Source: Brachybacterium subflavum (lineage in GTDB: Bacteria; Actinomycetota; Actinomycetes; Actinomycetales; Dermabacteraceae). From it: a stretch of 64,000 nt of DNA. The notes beneath the pieces are model-generated. The model worked only from the letters and a program-made list of their open reading frames with translations. It had not been told where the DNA came from and made no database searches. The DNA is taken from positions 360,467 through 424,466 of the forward strand of contig NZ_VIGP01000005.1 in assembly GCF_009299795.1 (NCBI RefSeq), read 5' to 3'. Of this stretch, positions 26,779-38,266 are shown in pieces. Each line of letters begins with the position of its first letter. The stretch's first letter is position 1. The position numbers and the translations under genes were made by a program.

Positions 26779-27503
26779 CAGGACGCCGGGTAGATGACGA
26801 CGTGGCGGTCCTTGCCGTCCCCGTCGGACTCGGAGCGCAGACCCGCCTTCTTCGCGACGTCGTGGACGACCTTGCGCTCGAAGGGGTTCATCGGCCGCAG
26901 CGGCACCGGACTGCCGTTCTCGCGGGCGGTCGAGACGGCATCCTCGGCGAGGTGCTCGAGGTCGTCCTTGCGCTGCGCGCGGAAGCCGCCGATGTCGAGC
27001 ATGAGGCGCGAGCGGTTGCCGGTGCGGGACTGCACGGCGAGGCGGGCGAGCTCCTGCAGGGCATCGAGCAGCTCGCCGCGAGATCCGTTGAGCTGCGCGA
27101 GGCGGTCGGCGCCGCGGATCTCGACCGACGCGCGGTCCCCGTCCACATCGATGTCGATGTCGCCGTCGAGATCGGCGATGTCGAGCAGCTCCTCGAGGTA
27201 GTCGGCTGCGATGTCGCCCTCCTCCTCGAGCTCGCGGACGCGCTCTGCCGGATCACGGGGCGCCACGGGCTCCTCGTCGGAGTCCTCGGACGCGGCGCGC
27301 TCCTGCGCGGGGGCCTCGTCTGCGGCGTCCGCGCCGGCGCCGTCCTCGCCGGCCGGGGGCTCGTCGGCCGTGTGCGCGTCGGACGACGGCTCCTGGGCCT
27401 CGGGGGCGTGGGCCTCGGGCGCGTCGCCGGTCTCGACGACCGGGGTGCTCGTGGGGACCTCGGGCGTCTCGACGGCGTCGTCGGAGGTGCTGGGTTCGGT
27501 CAT
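26778..27503 (-). CDS. jag: Jag/KhpB-type RNA-binding protein (KH and R3H domains)
   Basis: A 241-residue RNA-binding protein. The first 110 residues are acidic and disordered. A KH-like domain follows (about 120-175, DIDIDVDGDRASVEIRGAD), then the R3H domain (about 205-241) with MNPFERKVVHDVAKKAGLRS and the final VVIYP. In other Gram-positives KhpB with KhpA affects cell-wall synthesis and sRNA regulation; the partner is not in this window. The ATG has GAGGAGAG upstream. Between yidC and this gene there is a hairpin (27552-27579). Confidence 0.92.
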   Translation of the reverse strand: MTEPSTSDDAVETPEVPTSTPVVETGDAPEAHAPEAQEPSSDAHTADEPPAGEDGAGADAADEAPAQERAASEDSDEEPVAPRDPAERVRELEEEGDIAADYLEELLDIADLDGDIDIDVDGDRASVEIRGADRLAQLNGSRGELLDALQELARLAVQSRTGNRSRLMLDIGGFRAQRKDDLEHLAEDAVSTARENGSPVPLRPMNPFERKVVHDVAKKAGLRSESDGDGKDRHVVIYPAS

Positions 27504-27551
27504 GGTGCTCTCCTCGGGGGATGGATAAGGCCGTGGGCCGTGCATCGGATC

Positions 27552-27579
27552 CGCAGGGGCGGGGCGATCCGCCCCTGCG
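27552..27579 (-). terminator. Intra-operon hairpin between yidC and jag
   Basis: CGCAGGGGCGG pairs with CCGCCCCTGCG around a 6-base loop. With no U-tract and an operon continuing downstream, it may be a partial terminator or an mRNA-stability hairpin. Confidence 0.5.
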
Positions 27580-27598
27580 GGATCGTGCGGGGAACGAC

Positions 27599-28699
27599 TC
27601 AGCGCTTGCGCTTCTTGCCCTTGTTCAGGGCGTTGGAAGGCTTCTTGCCCGACAGATCGGGGGCCTGCTCGCCACCGGCCTGGCTGCGGGCCCGCCGCTC
27701 CTCCTGGGCCTTGCGGCGCGCCTCGCGGGCCGCCTCGAGGCGCTCGGCGTCCGTCATCTTCTTCCCGCCCTTGTTGGCCTTGGGCTGTACCCGGATCGGG
27801 GCGTCGTCGTCGACGACCACGGGCTTCTTGGGCGTGAAGTCGAGGGGCTCGAGGCCGTTCTTCTCGCGCTTGGCGTTGATGCGCTTCTGGTGCGAGGCCT
27901 CGGCGGGCGAGCCGGGCGTCGGGTACGTGTAGACCACGATCGCCTGCTGCGCCATGGTCCAGACCGTGGTGGTCAGCATGTAGGTGAGCACGCCGATCGG
28001 CAGGCCCGGTCCCGTGATCACGTAGATGAACGGGAGCATGTAGATCATCATCTTCTGGGTGCTCGCCATCGGCCCCTCGAGGGCTGACGGCGGCATGTTC
28101 CGCATCGTCAGCTCCTTCTGGGTGATGAAGTTGCCCAGACACATCAGAGCGATGATGACGCCCGCGACGATCTTGGTGCCGATGCCGCCGGCGCCGGAGT
28201 TCAGGAAGCTGTCCGCGATGGTGACATGGCCGAAGAGGGTCGCGTGGTAGGCGTTGGAGGCCAGATCATGCGTCAGGGGGCCGAAGGCCTCCCCGTTCGC
28301 CGCATCCTTGAGCTTGTAGAACAGCACCCGGAACAGTGCGAAGAAGATCGGCATCTGCAGCAGCAGAGGCAGGCACGAGGAGAGCGGGTTCGCCCCGGCC
28401 TCCCGGTAGATGGCCATGGTCTCCTCGCTCATGGCCTGCCGGGACGCCTGGTCGGTCTTGCCCTTGTACTTCTTCTGCACGGCCTTGAGCTGCGGCGAGA
28501 CCGCCTGCATGGCGCGCGAGGAGCGGATCTGCCGGATGAACAGCGGCGTGATCAGGGTGCGGACGACGATCGTGAGCCCCACGATGGACAGCAGCCAGGT
28601 CCAGCCGGAGCTGCCGTCCATGAAGAGGTCGAGGAACCGGTGGAACAGCACCATGATCCATGCGACGGCCCACTCGATGGGATAGAGGATGTTGGGCAT
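27599..28699 (-). CDS. yidC: Membrane protein insertase YidC (Oxa1 family)
   Basis: It inserts membrane proteins alone or with SecYEG. The 366-residue product is the short Gram-positive form, with five helices. The first is near residue 10 (YPIEWAVAWIMVLFHRF), then WTWLLSIVGLTIVVRTLITP with the conserved hydrophilic-groove arginine, then SSCLPLLLQMPIFFALFRVL. The C-terminal 110 residues are highly basic and end in KGKKRKR, which suits ribosome binding. It follows yidD after 85 bases. Confidence 0.96.
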   Translation of the reverse strand: MPNILYPIEWAVAWIMVLFHRFLDLFMDGSSGWTWLLSIVGLTIVVRTLITPLFIRQIRSSRAMQAVSPQLKAVQKKYKGKTDQASRQAMSEETMAIYREAGANPLSSCLPLLLQMPIFFALFRVLFYKLKDAANGEAFGPLTHDLASNAYHATLFGHVTIADSFLNSGAGGIGTKIVAGVIIALMCLGNFITQKELTMRNMPPSALEGPMASTQKMMIYMLPFIYVITGPGLPIGVLTYMLTTTVWTMAQQAIVVYTYPTPGSPAEASHQKRINAKREKNGLEPLDFTPKKPVVVDDDAPIRVQPKANKGGKKMTDAERLEAAREARRKAQEERRARSQAGGEQAPDLSGKKPSNALNKGKKRKR

Positions 28700-28784
28700 C
28701 GGCCTGATCTTCCTGCCGTCCGTAGGCGCATGTCGTTCATGCGGTGTGACGGCTGCGGGTCGGGGTCTCGGACAAGGGTAGGCC

Positions 28785-29078
28785 CTATCGGGCTGGGCGC
28801 CGCCCTCGCGAGCGATGGCCGGGACGTGGGTTCGTCCACATCCCGGGTGCCGGCACGGGATCGATCCCGCCCCGGGTGAAGGGGTTGCAGCGCACGATCC
28901 GCCAGGCGGTCAGCAGCAGTCCCTTGACGGCTCCGTGCCTGCGCAGGGCGTCCATGCCGTACTGCGAGCACACGGGGTCGAAGCGGCACGCCGGCGGCGT
29001 GTAGGGGGAGATCCCCACCTGGTAGGCGCGGACCGGGAGCATGAGCACCCGGCGCGGGAGCGCCGCCAGGGGCATCAC
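28785..29078 (-). CDS. yidD: Membrane protein insertion efficiency factor YidD
   Basis: A small accessory of YidC. The 97 residues contain the family pattern YQVGISPYTPPACRFDPVCSQYGMDALRRHG and CNPFTRGGIDPVP, with the three conserved cysteines. The start GTG (or the next codon, ATG) overlaps the rnpA stop. Confidence 0.93.
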   Translation of the reverse strand: MMPLAALPRRVLMLPVRAYQVGISPYTPPACRFDPVCSQYGMDALRRHGAVKGLLLTAWRIVRCNPFTRGGIDPVPAPGMWTNPRPGHRSRGRRPAR

Positions 29079-29488
29079 GGCGCGACCGCCGTGGTCGGTG
29101 CCGCGGACTCGGTGCTCTCCGAGACTCTGGGTGCCGAGCGCTTCTCGAGCTTCCGGCGGGCGCTCGCGATGGCGCCCGTCACCTGCTCCTCGAGGTCGGC
29201 GTAGAGCACGTCCTGCACCCCGGGGAGGGTCCGCAGCACCAGGTCGGAGCGCTCGGGGATCTCGGTCAGGTGGCTGCGCACGATCTCCCGCAGACGGCGG
29301 GCCACCCGATGGCGCACCACCGAGTTGCCCACCTTGGTGGAGACGACGAATCCCACGCGGGCCTCCTGGGGCTCCTCCGTGCGGAGGACCAGGTGGGCGA
29401 CCACGTGGGATCGTGCGGCGCGGGCTCCCCGACGGGTGGCCGTGCGGAACTGCTGCGCCGTGTGCAGCCGGTGGCGGGACCAGCTCAT
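29075..29488 (-). CDS. rnpA: Ribonuclease P protein component
   Basis: It assists the RNase P RNA in cutting tRNA 5' leaders. The 137-residue product has the basic N-terminus (SRHRLHTAQQFRTATRRGAR), VGFVVSTKVGNSVVRHRVARRLREIVR containing the RNR-type motif, and DLVLRTLPG. The C-terminus is a short Ser/Thr-rich extension. GGAGG precedes the ATG. It lies 35 bases after rpmH. Confidence 0.95.
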   Translation of the reverse strand: MSWSRHRLHTAQQFRTATRRGARAARSHVVAHLVLRTEEPQEARVGFVVSTKVGNSVVRHRVARRLREIVRSHLTEIPERSDLVLRTLPGVQDVLYADLEEQVTGAIASARRKLEKRSAPRVSESTESAAPTTAVAP

Positions 29489-29523
29489 GGCCCTGCCTCC
29501 GAGATCACCGGTCGAGCCGAGGC

Positions 29524-29661
29524 TCAGGCCGAGAGCTCGGAGCGGCCCTTCGAACGGCGCGCGTTGATGATGGCGCGGCCGGCGCGGGTGCGCATGCGGG
29601 CGCGGAAGCCGTGCTTGCGGGCGCGGCGGCGGTTGTTCGGCTGGAACGTACGCTTGGTCAT
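29524..29661 (-). CDS. rpmH: 50S ribosomal protein L34
   Basis: A 45-residue, highly basic ribosomal protein starting [20 protein letters not shown] and containing [15 protein letters not shown], typical of L34. First gene of the operon that runs through rnpA, yidD, yidC, jag, rsmG and parA to parB. A strong promoter lies upstream at 29821-29849. Confidence 0.97.
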   Translation of the reverse strand: MTKRTFQPNNRRRARKHGFRARMRTRAGRAIINARRSKGRSELSA

Positions 29662-30060
29662 CGGTTCTCCTCGATCGCGGCACAGGGGCGTGCCTCTCGC
29701 GGTGGCTCTGGGGCCGCTGCGCGATCACGGGGGCGGGCGCTTCCGGTGTCCGGGGCCGACGTGGTGCCCGGTTCCGTGCGACTCCGCCGACCCAGGGGGC
29801 GGCACAGCGACGACTGCACGATCCTAGGCTCGGGCACACGGGGGGTCAACGGACGCGGCCCTGGTCAGCCCGATTGTGGTGCGATTCTCACCGGCCGCGA
29901 GGAATCCTGCGGCGTCCCGGCGAGGCTCTCATGACGGTCAGCTGACGAGGCGGCCACCGGGTGCTCCCGGCGATGTGCATGCTCACGCCCGGAGCGTCCC
30001 CAGGGGTTCCGAGACTGTGGAAAACTGGGTGGACAACCCTGAGCCCGTACGGAGAGCAGC
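29662..30060. other. rpmH-dnaA divergent intergenic region
   Basis: A 399-base gap with the rpmH promoter (29821-29849) and, close to dnaA, two DnaA-box-like sequences: TGTGGAAAA (30016-30024) and GGTGGACAA (30028-30036). These suit DnaA autoregulation. The dnaA promoter itself was not recognised. ACGGAGAG before the dnaA ATG is its ribosome site. Confidence 0.6.
29821..29849 (-). promoter_or_regulatory. rpmH operon promoter
   Basis: On the minus strand TTGACC (29844-29849) and TAGGAT (29821-29826) are separated by 17 bases, a near-consensus housekeeping promoter. The predicted start near 29814 leaves a leader of about 150 nt before rpmH. Confidence 0.7.
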
Positions 30061-31872
30061 ATGGACGAGACAGCCGTCGACTACGACGCGACCTGGGACG
30101 AGACCCTTCGGATCCTGCGTCGGTACGAGACCGTCACCGAGCGCGCCATGGCCTTCCTGACCCTCTCCCGGCTGATGGCCATCGTCGCGGACACCGCCCT
30201 GGTCGCAGCGCCTTCCACCTGGGCGAAGGATCTCTTCGAGCAGCGCATCGCCGGGGCACTGAAGGAGGCGCTGTCCGAGGCCACAGGCCGGGAGACCCGC
30301 TTCGCCGTGACGGTCGACGAGTCCCTCTTCGAGGACGACGACGAACCCCCGCGGAGCACGGCCACCACCGACCGCGCCGGATCCACCGGTGCTGTGGACG
30401 CCGATGTGGACAACGTGGACGGAGCGGACGCCCCGGGCGGCGCCCAGGGCGGCTCCGGGGGTGCCCGGAGCACAGCCTCCGGTCCCTCCTCGGCCCCGTC
30501 GTCCGCAGCCGCCGGGGTCCCGCGGTCCGCCCCGTCCCCCCTGACGTCCTCACCGTCCTCCTTCTCCTCCCCGGACCCCGCTCCGGCCGGAGCCGCTGGT
30601 GCACGCGGACCGTTCGGCGCCGATCGCTTCCCCGCGGAGGGGCCGACGGAGGCGGGGACGGGAGCAGCGCCGTCCGACGCCCGGAGCCGGCGCGAGGGCG
30701 CCGAGTGGTTCGCCCACGAGGACGAGGCCCGTCGCTCGGAGAGGACGCAGCGGGTCGACGAGTCCCGTCGGCCCGCGGAGGCGGCAGCACCCGCCGACGA
30801 GGAGTCGACGCTGGGCTCGGACTCGCGCCTGAACGCGAAGTACACCTTCGACACCTTCGTCATCGGCTCGTCGAACCGCTTCGCACAGGCCGCCGCGTCC
30901 GCGGTCGCCGAGGCCCCCGCCCGCGCCTACAACCCTCTGTTCATCTACGGCGGCTCGGGCCTGGGCAAGACCCACCTGCTGCATGCGGTGGGCCACTACG
31001 CGCAGTCGCTGTACCCGGGCATCGAGGTGCGCTACGTGAACTCCGAAGAGTTCACCAACGACTTCATCAACTCCGTGCAGTCCGGCCAGTTCGGCAAGGC
31101 CCAGGAGTTCCACCGCCGCTACCGCGACATCGACATCCTGCTCATCGACGACATCCAGTTCCTGCAGCGCGCCCCGGAGACGATGGAGGCCTTCTTCCAT
31201 ACGTTCAACACCCTGCACAACGCGGACAAGCAGATCGTCATCACCTCCGACCTGCCCCCGAAGCAGCTGGGCGGCTTCGAGGACCGCATGCGCTCGCGCT
31301 TCGAGATGGGGCTGATGACGGACGTGCAGCCGCCGGACCTCGAGACCCGCATCGCGATTCTTCGCAAGAAGGTCGAGATGGAGGGCACCCAGGAGGTCCC
31401 CCGCGACGTCCTGGAGTACATCGCCTCGAGGATCTCCACGAACATCCGCGAGCTCGAGGGCGCCCTGATCCGCGTCCAGGCGCTGCATTCCCTGTCGCGG
31501 CAGCCGATGGACGTCTCCCTCGCCGAGAGCGTGCTGAAGGATCTGCTGGCCCATGACGACGGAGCCGAGGTCACGGCCGCGACAATCATCGCGCAGACCG
31601 CCTCCTACTTCGGGCTCACGGTCGACCAGATCACCGGCGGCGCCCGCACGCGCGTGCTCGTCACCGCGCGCCAGATCGCCATGTACCTGTGCCGGGAGCT
31701 CACGGACATGCCGCTCATCCGGATCGGGGAGGAGTTCGGCGGCCGCGACCACACCACCGTCATGCACGCCAACAAGAAGATCTCCGAGCTCATGAAGGAA
31801 CGGCGGGCGATCTTCAACCAGGTGACCGAGCTGACGGCGCGCATCAAGAACTCGAGCTCCCAGAACGCCTGA
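30061..31872 (+). CDS. dnaA: Chromosomal replication initiator DnaA
   Basis: DnaA binds DnaA boxes and melts the origin. The 603 residues comprise domain I (1-90), an exceptionally long Ser/Ala/Pro/Gly-rich and charged domain II linker (about 95-255), and the AAA+ domain with Walker A G297-GSGLGK-T304 and Walker [10 protein letters not shown] near 360. The C-terminal helix-turn-helix carries the DnaA signature [11 protein letters not shown] near 563. The next 605 bases to dnaN carry DnaA boxes. Confidence 0.97.
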   Translation: MDETAVDYDATWDETLRILRRYETVTERAMAFLTLSRLMAIVADTALVAAPSTWAKDLFEQRIAGALKEALSEATGRETRFAVTVDESLFEDDDEPPRSTATTDRAGSTGAVDADVDNVDGADAPGGAQGGSGGARSTASGPSSAPSSAAAGVPRSAPSPLTSSPSSFSSPDPAPAGAAGARGPFGADRFPAEGPTEAGTGAAPSDARSRREGAEWFAHEDEARRSERTQRVDESRRPAEAAAPADEESTLGSDSRLNAKYTFDTFVIGSSNRFAQAAASAVAEAPARAYNPLFIYGGSGLGKTHLLHAVGHYAQSLYPGIEVRYVNSEEFTNDFINSVQSGQFGKAQEFHRRYRDIDILLIDDIQFLQRAPETMEAFFHTFNTLHNADKQIVITSDLPPKQLGGFEDRMRSRFEMGLMTDVQPPDLETRIAILRKKVEMEGTQEVPRDVLEYIASRISTNIRELEGALIRVQALHSLSRQPMDVSLAESVLKDLLAHDDGAEVTAATIIAQTASYFGLTVDQITGGARTRVLVTARQIAMYLCRELTDMPLIRIGEEFGGRDHTTVMHANKKISELMKERRAIFNQVTELTARIKNSSSQNA

Positions 31873-32477
31873 GACCGCTTCGCCGTCCGGGAGCGCTCGA
31901 CGGGCATCTCGTCGCAGCCGGGCCCTGACACACCCTGCGACAGACCACGGGTCACAGGGACGGCAGGAGCTTCTCCGTCCCCAGTGTGAACAACTCTGTG
32001 GACAATGTGGAGGACAGGACGTTCCCGCAGGGGTCGATGTGCATGGATTCTTGTGGTTCCGAGGGCCGGATCGGACAGATGTGCACAGAGCGCCCACATC
32101 GGCAGCGGTGTCGTCAACGCTCCATGCACGAATGGAGAGTGCATCGTGACCTGCGATGACGTGAGTTCTCCACGACATCAACAGCCGTGAAGAAGAGGAA
32201 TCCTGTTCTTGTTCCGCTCATGATGTGGAGAAGTCGGGGTGCGCGGGCTGCATCCGTCGGGCCGGAGCCCCGGAGCTTCGAGGCCGTGAATGTCAAGCGT
32301 GTGATTCGGTGTGTCGCGAGAAGTGCCTCCGAGCGGCTACGCTGACGACCGCGCCCCGAGGGATCCGTCCCCGGGGCGATTCCCGCCGAGAGCCGGCGTC
32401 CCGGCAGCTCGGCACCCCGCACCTGATCCGCCGGGAGACCGGCACCGACCTCGACCCCCTGCGAAGGAGTGGCAACG
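31873..32477. other. dnaA-dnaN intergenic region, probable oriC
   Basis: In most actinobacteria the origin lies here. DnaA boxes seen are TGTGAACAA (31985-31993), TGTGGACAA (31997-32005, a perfect match to TTGTCCACA on the other strand) and TGTGGAGAA (32224-32232). The 32140-32230 stretch is richer in A and T than its surroundings. No gene is supported in these 605 bases. The box number is modest, and another cluster exists at 20745-20972, so the exact origin is not settled by reading alone. Confidence 0.65.
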
Positions 32478-33602
32478 GTGAAGTTCCACCTCGACCGCGG
32501 CGTCCTCGGCGACGCCGTCACCTGGGCGACCCGTACGCTCCCCGTCCGGCCCGCGATGCCGATCCTGCAGGGCGTGCGCATCGTCGCCCAGAGCACCGGC
32601 GAGCTGCTGCTGTCGACCTTCGACTACGAGGTCAGCGCGCAGATCACCCTTCCCGCCGAGGTCGAGGACCCGGGCGAGGTCCTGGTCCAGGGCCGCATGC
32701 TCTCGGACATCGTCCGCTCGCTGCCGAACAGGGACGTCTCGATCGAGCTCGTCGGCACCAAGGTGGAGGTCCGCTGCGGCAGCGCCGCGTTCTCCCTGGC
32801 GACCCTTCCCGTCGACGAGTACCCGCAGCTCCCGGAGATGCCCCCGGTCGCGGGCTCCGTCCAGGCCGACGTGTTCGCCGAGGCCATCTCCCAGGTCACC
32901 GTCGCCGCCTCCAAGGACGACACCCTTCCGCTGCTGACCGGCGTGCGCGTCGAGATCGTCGGCGAGAAGATGACGCTGATGGCGACCGACCGCTACCGCC
33001 TGGCGATGAGCGAGATCACGTGGCGCCCCTCGCGGCCCGACCTCGAGATCACCGCCCTGGTGCGCGCCCGCACCCTGCAGGAGGTGGCGCGCTCCCTCGC
33101 GACCGGCGGCAGCGTCGACATCGCGATCTCCGACGACTCCTCCGCGAACCTCATCGGCTTCGAGTCCGGCGGGCGCCGCACCACCTCGACCCTCGTGGAC
33201 GGGGACTACCCGCCGGTGCGCCGCCTGTTCCCGAGCTCGACCCCGATCACGGCCGTGGTCGCGACCGCTCCGCTCATCGACGCGGTCAAGCGCGTCTCCC
33301 TGGTCGCCGAGAGGAACACCCCCGTGCGGTTCTCCTTCACCGAGGGAAACGTGACCCTCGAGGCCGGCGCGGGCGACGACGCCCAGGCCTCCGAGTCCCT
33401 CGAGGCGAAGCTGGACGGGGAGGAGCTCGTGGTCGGCTTCAACTCCGGCTTCCTGCTCGACGGCCTGGGCGCCCTCGGCGAGGACTTCGCGAAGCTCACC
33501 TTCACGGACTCCATCAAGCCCTCGGTCATGGGCGGCCAGGAGTCCCTCGAGGGCGATGCCTCCGGCGAGTACAAGTACCTGATCATGCCGATGCGGATCT
33601 GA
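32478..33602 (+). CDS. dnaN: DNA polymerase III beta subunit (sliding clamp)
   Basis: The ring clamp that tethers polymerase to DNA. The 374-residue product begins MKFHLDRGVLGDAVTWATRT and ends in EYKYLIMPMRI, both typical. I chose the GTG at 32478 because GAAGGAG lies eight bases upstream; a GTG at 32469 would add three residues but overlaps that ribosome site. recF follows 20 bases later. Confidence 0.97.
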   Translation: MKFHLDRGVLGDAVTWATRTLPVRPAMPILQGVRIVAQSTGELLLSTFDYEVSAQITLPAEVEDPGEVLVQGRMLSDIVRSLPNRDVSIELVGTKVEVRCGSAAFSLATLPVDEYPQLPEMPPVAGSVQADVFAEAISQVTVAASKDDTLPLLTGVRVEIVGEKMTLMATDRYRLAMSEITWRPSRPDLEITALVRARTLQEVARSLATGGSVDIAISDDSSANLIGFESGGRRTTSTLVDGDYPPVRRLFPSSTPITAVVATAPLIDAVKRVSLVAERNTPVRFSFTEGNVTLEAGAGDDAQASESLEAKLDGEELVVGFNSGFLLDGLGALGEDFAKLTFTDSIKPSVMGGQESLEGDASGEYKYLIMPMRI

Positions 33603-33622
33603 GGGGGCGGGGTGATGTCCCC

Positions 33623-34900
33623 GTGCATCTGACCTCCCTGGATCTTCTCGACTTCCGCTCCTACGAGCACCTCGAGCTGCCCTTCGCGCCCGGCGTGACC
33701 GTCTTCGTCGGTCCCAACGGGCAGGGCAAGACGAACATCGTCGAATCGCTCTGGTACCTCGCGACCCTCTCCAGCCACCGCGTCCCGCACGACGCCGCCC
33801 TGGTGCGGCGCGGGGAATCGACCGCGATCATCCGCGCCGCCTTCGTGCGCGCCGGCCGCGATCTGCAGGTCGATCTGCAGATCACCCCGGGCAAGTCGAA
33901 CCGCGCGCGTGTGCAGGGCGCCGCCCTGAACCGGCTGCGGGACCTGCTCGGCGAGGTGCGCGCCGTGCTCTTCGCCCCCGAGGACCTGGGCCTGGTCAAG
34001 GCCGATCCCGAAGGTCGACGGCGATTCCTCGACGAGCTGCTCTTCCTCATCGCCCCCCGTTTCGCGGGCGTGAAGGCCGACTACGACCGCGTGGTCAAGC
34101 AGCGCACGGGTCTCCTCAAGCAGATGCGCACCATGCGACGCGGCGGCGCCGGCCGCTCCGTGGGCGGTCTCGACCCCGAGGAGGCCGCGATCTCGACCCT
34201 CGAGGTATGGGACCAGCAGCTCGCCCGCTTCGGCGCCGAGCTGCTGCGCGCCCGCGTGCATCTCGTGAATCGCCTGCGCCCCCACGTCGGCTACTCCTAC
34301 CTGCGCGTGGCGAGCGACGCCGGCGCCGAGTCCTCCCTCGATCTGCCGCCCGACCAGCGCGGCAGCATCGACTCCCCGGCCGACATCTCCTACCGCTCGA
34401 GCGTGCTCGACACCCTCGCCGTGCCCGACGGCGCGCTGCCCAGCACCAAGGAGCTCGAGGACGCCCTGCTCGCCGAGGCCGTCGCCAAGCGCGACGAGGA
34501 GGTCGACCGCGGAGTGACCCTCGTCGGCCCCCATCGCGACGACCTCGAGATCCGTCTGCACGGCTTCCCCGCCAAGGGCTACGCGAGCCACGGCGAGTCC
34601 TGGTCGCTCGCGCTCTCCCTGCGCCTGGGCTCCTACGACCTGCTGCGCCTGGAGGAGGGCGACCTGGGCGCCGGCGAGCCGATCCTCGTGCTCGACGACG
34701 TCTTCAGCGAGCTCGACACCAGCCGCCGTGAGCGCCTGGGACGCATCGTCACCGGTGCCTCCCAGGTGCTCATCACCACGGCCAACGACTCCGACATCCC
34801 CGACTCCCTCGAGGGCGAGATCCATGTGGTCGACGTCCAGCTCGGCGAGGCGCGGGCCCGCGAGGGGACTCTCCACCACGGCGGCGGGAGCAGCTGGTGA
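33623..34900 (+). CDS. recF: DNA replication and repair protein RecF
   Basis: An SMC-like ATPase that helps load RecA at gaps. It has 425 residues, with Walker A G30-PNGQGK-T37, the stretch DLGLVKADPEGRRRFLDELL, and the signature and Walker B region GESWSLALSLRLGSY ... ILVLDDVFSELD. A GTG start is used (HLTSLDLLDFRSYEHLEL is the family N-terminus). The stop overlaps the dciA start in GTGA. Confidence 0.96.
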   Translation: MHLTSLDLLDFRSYEHLELPFAPGVTVFVGPNGQGKTNIVESLWYLATLSSHRVPHDAALVRRGESTAIIRAAFVRAGRDLQVDLQITPGKSNRARVQGAALNRLRDLLGEVRAVLFAPEDLGLVKADPEGRRRFLDELLFLIAPRFAGVKADYDRVVKQRTGLLKQMRTMRRGGAGRSVGGLDPEEAAISTLEVWDQQLARFGAELLRARVHLVNRLRPHVGYSYLRVASDAGAESSLDLPPDQRGSIDSPADISYRSSVLDTLAVPDGALPSTKELEDALLAEAVAKRDEEVDRGVTLVGPHRDDLEIRLHGFPAKGYASHGESWSLALSLRLGSYDLLRLEEGDLGAGEPILVLDDVFSELDTSRRERLGRIVTGASQVLITTANDSDIPDSLEGEIHVVDVQLGEARAREGTLHHGGGSSW

Positions 34901-35697
34901 CTCCCGCGTCGGGCGGGGTGCCCAACCCCTACGACCTGGGCACCTGGCGGGAGCGCGCGGCGCAGGAGGAGCGGCGCCAGGCCCTCGCCGGCAGCGGCGG
35001 TCGGCGCGCTCCCGCACGTCGGGACGACGCGACCTCGCCGATGAAGGGGGTGGCGGAGCGATCGGCCGGGCAACCGGCGGATCAGGCGGCGGAAGAGCCG
35101 GCGTTCGGGTCCGCCGGCCAGACGCCCGTCGATGCGGATCGCGTCGATGAGGAGCCCGTCGACCCTCCTGAGCTGCCCCGCAGCGACGACTCCTTCGAGC
35201 TCGCCCGACGCACCGTCAACCGCTCCCGCGCCGCCGCTCGGGATCGTGGCCTGTTCCCGATCTCCGCGAAGACGCAGGGCCTGCACGAGCGCCGCAGGCG
35301 CAGCACGCCCGGGTACTCGGGCTCGCGCCCCGATGCCCGCGATCCGCAGGGGCTCGAGGCCGTGATGCGACGGGTCCTGGGTGACCTGGGCTGGACCGAG
35401 GGCATGAACTCCGGGCGCGTCCTGGAGGAATGGGACGAGATCGTGGGTCCGAGCGTCGCCGAGCACTGCACCCCCGTCTCGCTCGACGAGGGCGTGCTCG
35501 TGGTCTCCGCGAGCTCCTCGGCCTGGGCCACCCAGATGCGCATGCTCACCCCTCGCCTGATCTCCACGATCGAGGAGCACGTCGGCGCGCACGTCGTCTC
35601 CGAGCTGCGGGTCACCGGGCCCGCCGCCGCGGAACGCACCTGGAAGCGGGGCCGGCGCACCGTCACCTGGCGCGGCCCCCGCGACACGTACGGCTGA
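34897..35697 (+). CDS. DciA-type protein (DUF721), replicative helicase loader/regulator
   Basis: A 266-residue protein whose C-terminal part (about 150-255) carries the DUF721 domain: [20 protein letters not shown], then [36 protein letters not shown]. DciA proteins load or regulate the DnaB helicase in bacteria lacking DnaC/DnaI. The position between recF and gyrB is conserved in actinobacteria. The N-terminal 110 residues are low-complexity. Confidence 0.85.
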   Translation: MTPASGGVPNPYDLGTWRERAAQEERRQALAGSGGRRAPARRDDATSPMKGVAERSAGQPADQAAEEPAFGSAGQTPVDADRVDEEPVDPPELPRSDDSFELARRTVNRSRAAARDRGLFPISAKTQGLHERRRRSTPGYSGSRPDARDPQGLEAVMRRVLGDLGWTEGMNSGRVLEEWDEIVGPSVAEHCTPVSLDEGVLVVSASSSAWATQMRMLTPRLISTIEEHVGAHVVSELRVTGPAAAERTWKRGRRTVTWRGPRDTYG

Positions 35698-36101
35698 GGA
35701 AGTGGCCGAAGCACCACACGCCCTCCAGACGCGTCAGCGGCCCGCCGGACGTACCGGCCCTCATCTCCACCACCCCGGATCACTCCGAGAGGCGTCCCAG
35801 AGTCTCCTGGAGGCACTTCCAGGGACGATCTGTCCCCATTTTCGCGTCGCGGAGCGTGAATCGAGGCCGTCGATCCGCTAGAATGAAGAGGTTCGGCCGG
35901 GAGCATCCACGGCCGCGGATCAGGAGACGTCGGCTGCGGCCGCTCGCTCCGGGTCGCCCCAGGTCATCGCACGGACTCGCGCCGTGGGGAGATCGGTGCG
36001 CCGTCTGCGGCACACGATGCCGCCGGTCGGCGAGCACGGCACCCGTCGGCGGGATGACCCCGCCCTTGGTGTGCACCGAGACCCGAGGAGCGAACCCCGA
36101 C
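35698..36101. other. Intergenic region upstream of gyrB
   Basis: A 404-base gap with no supported gene. It contains a plausible promoter (35856-35884) and GAGGAG 11 bases before the gyrB GTG. Transcription from here would leave a leader of about 210 nt. Confidence 0.6.
35856..35884 (+). promoter_or_regulatory. Candidate gyrB promoter
   Basis: TAGAAT (35879-35884) is a good -10 element. GTGAAT (35856-35861), 17 bases upstream, is a weak -35. gyr promoters are often tuned by supercoiling through imperfect -35 or spacer elements, but that is not shown here. Confidence 0.45.
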
Positions 36102-38195
<2,094 letters not shown>

Positions 38196-38266
38196 TCGAG
38201 CGCCAGCCCGCCCCGCCCCTCCGAGACGACCCGCACTGACAGGCCCTGAACGAAAGGCGCCAGCTG

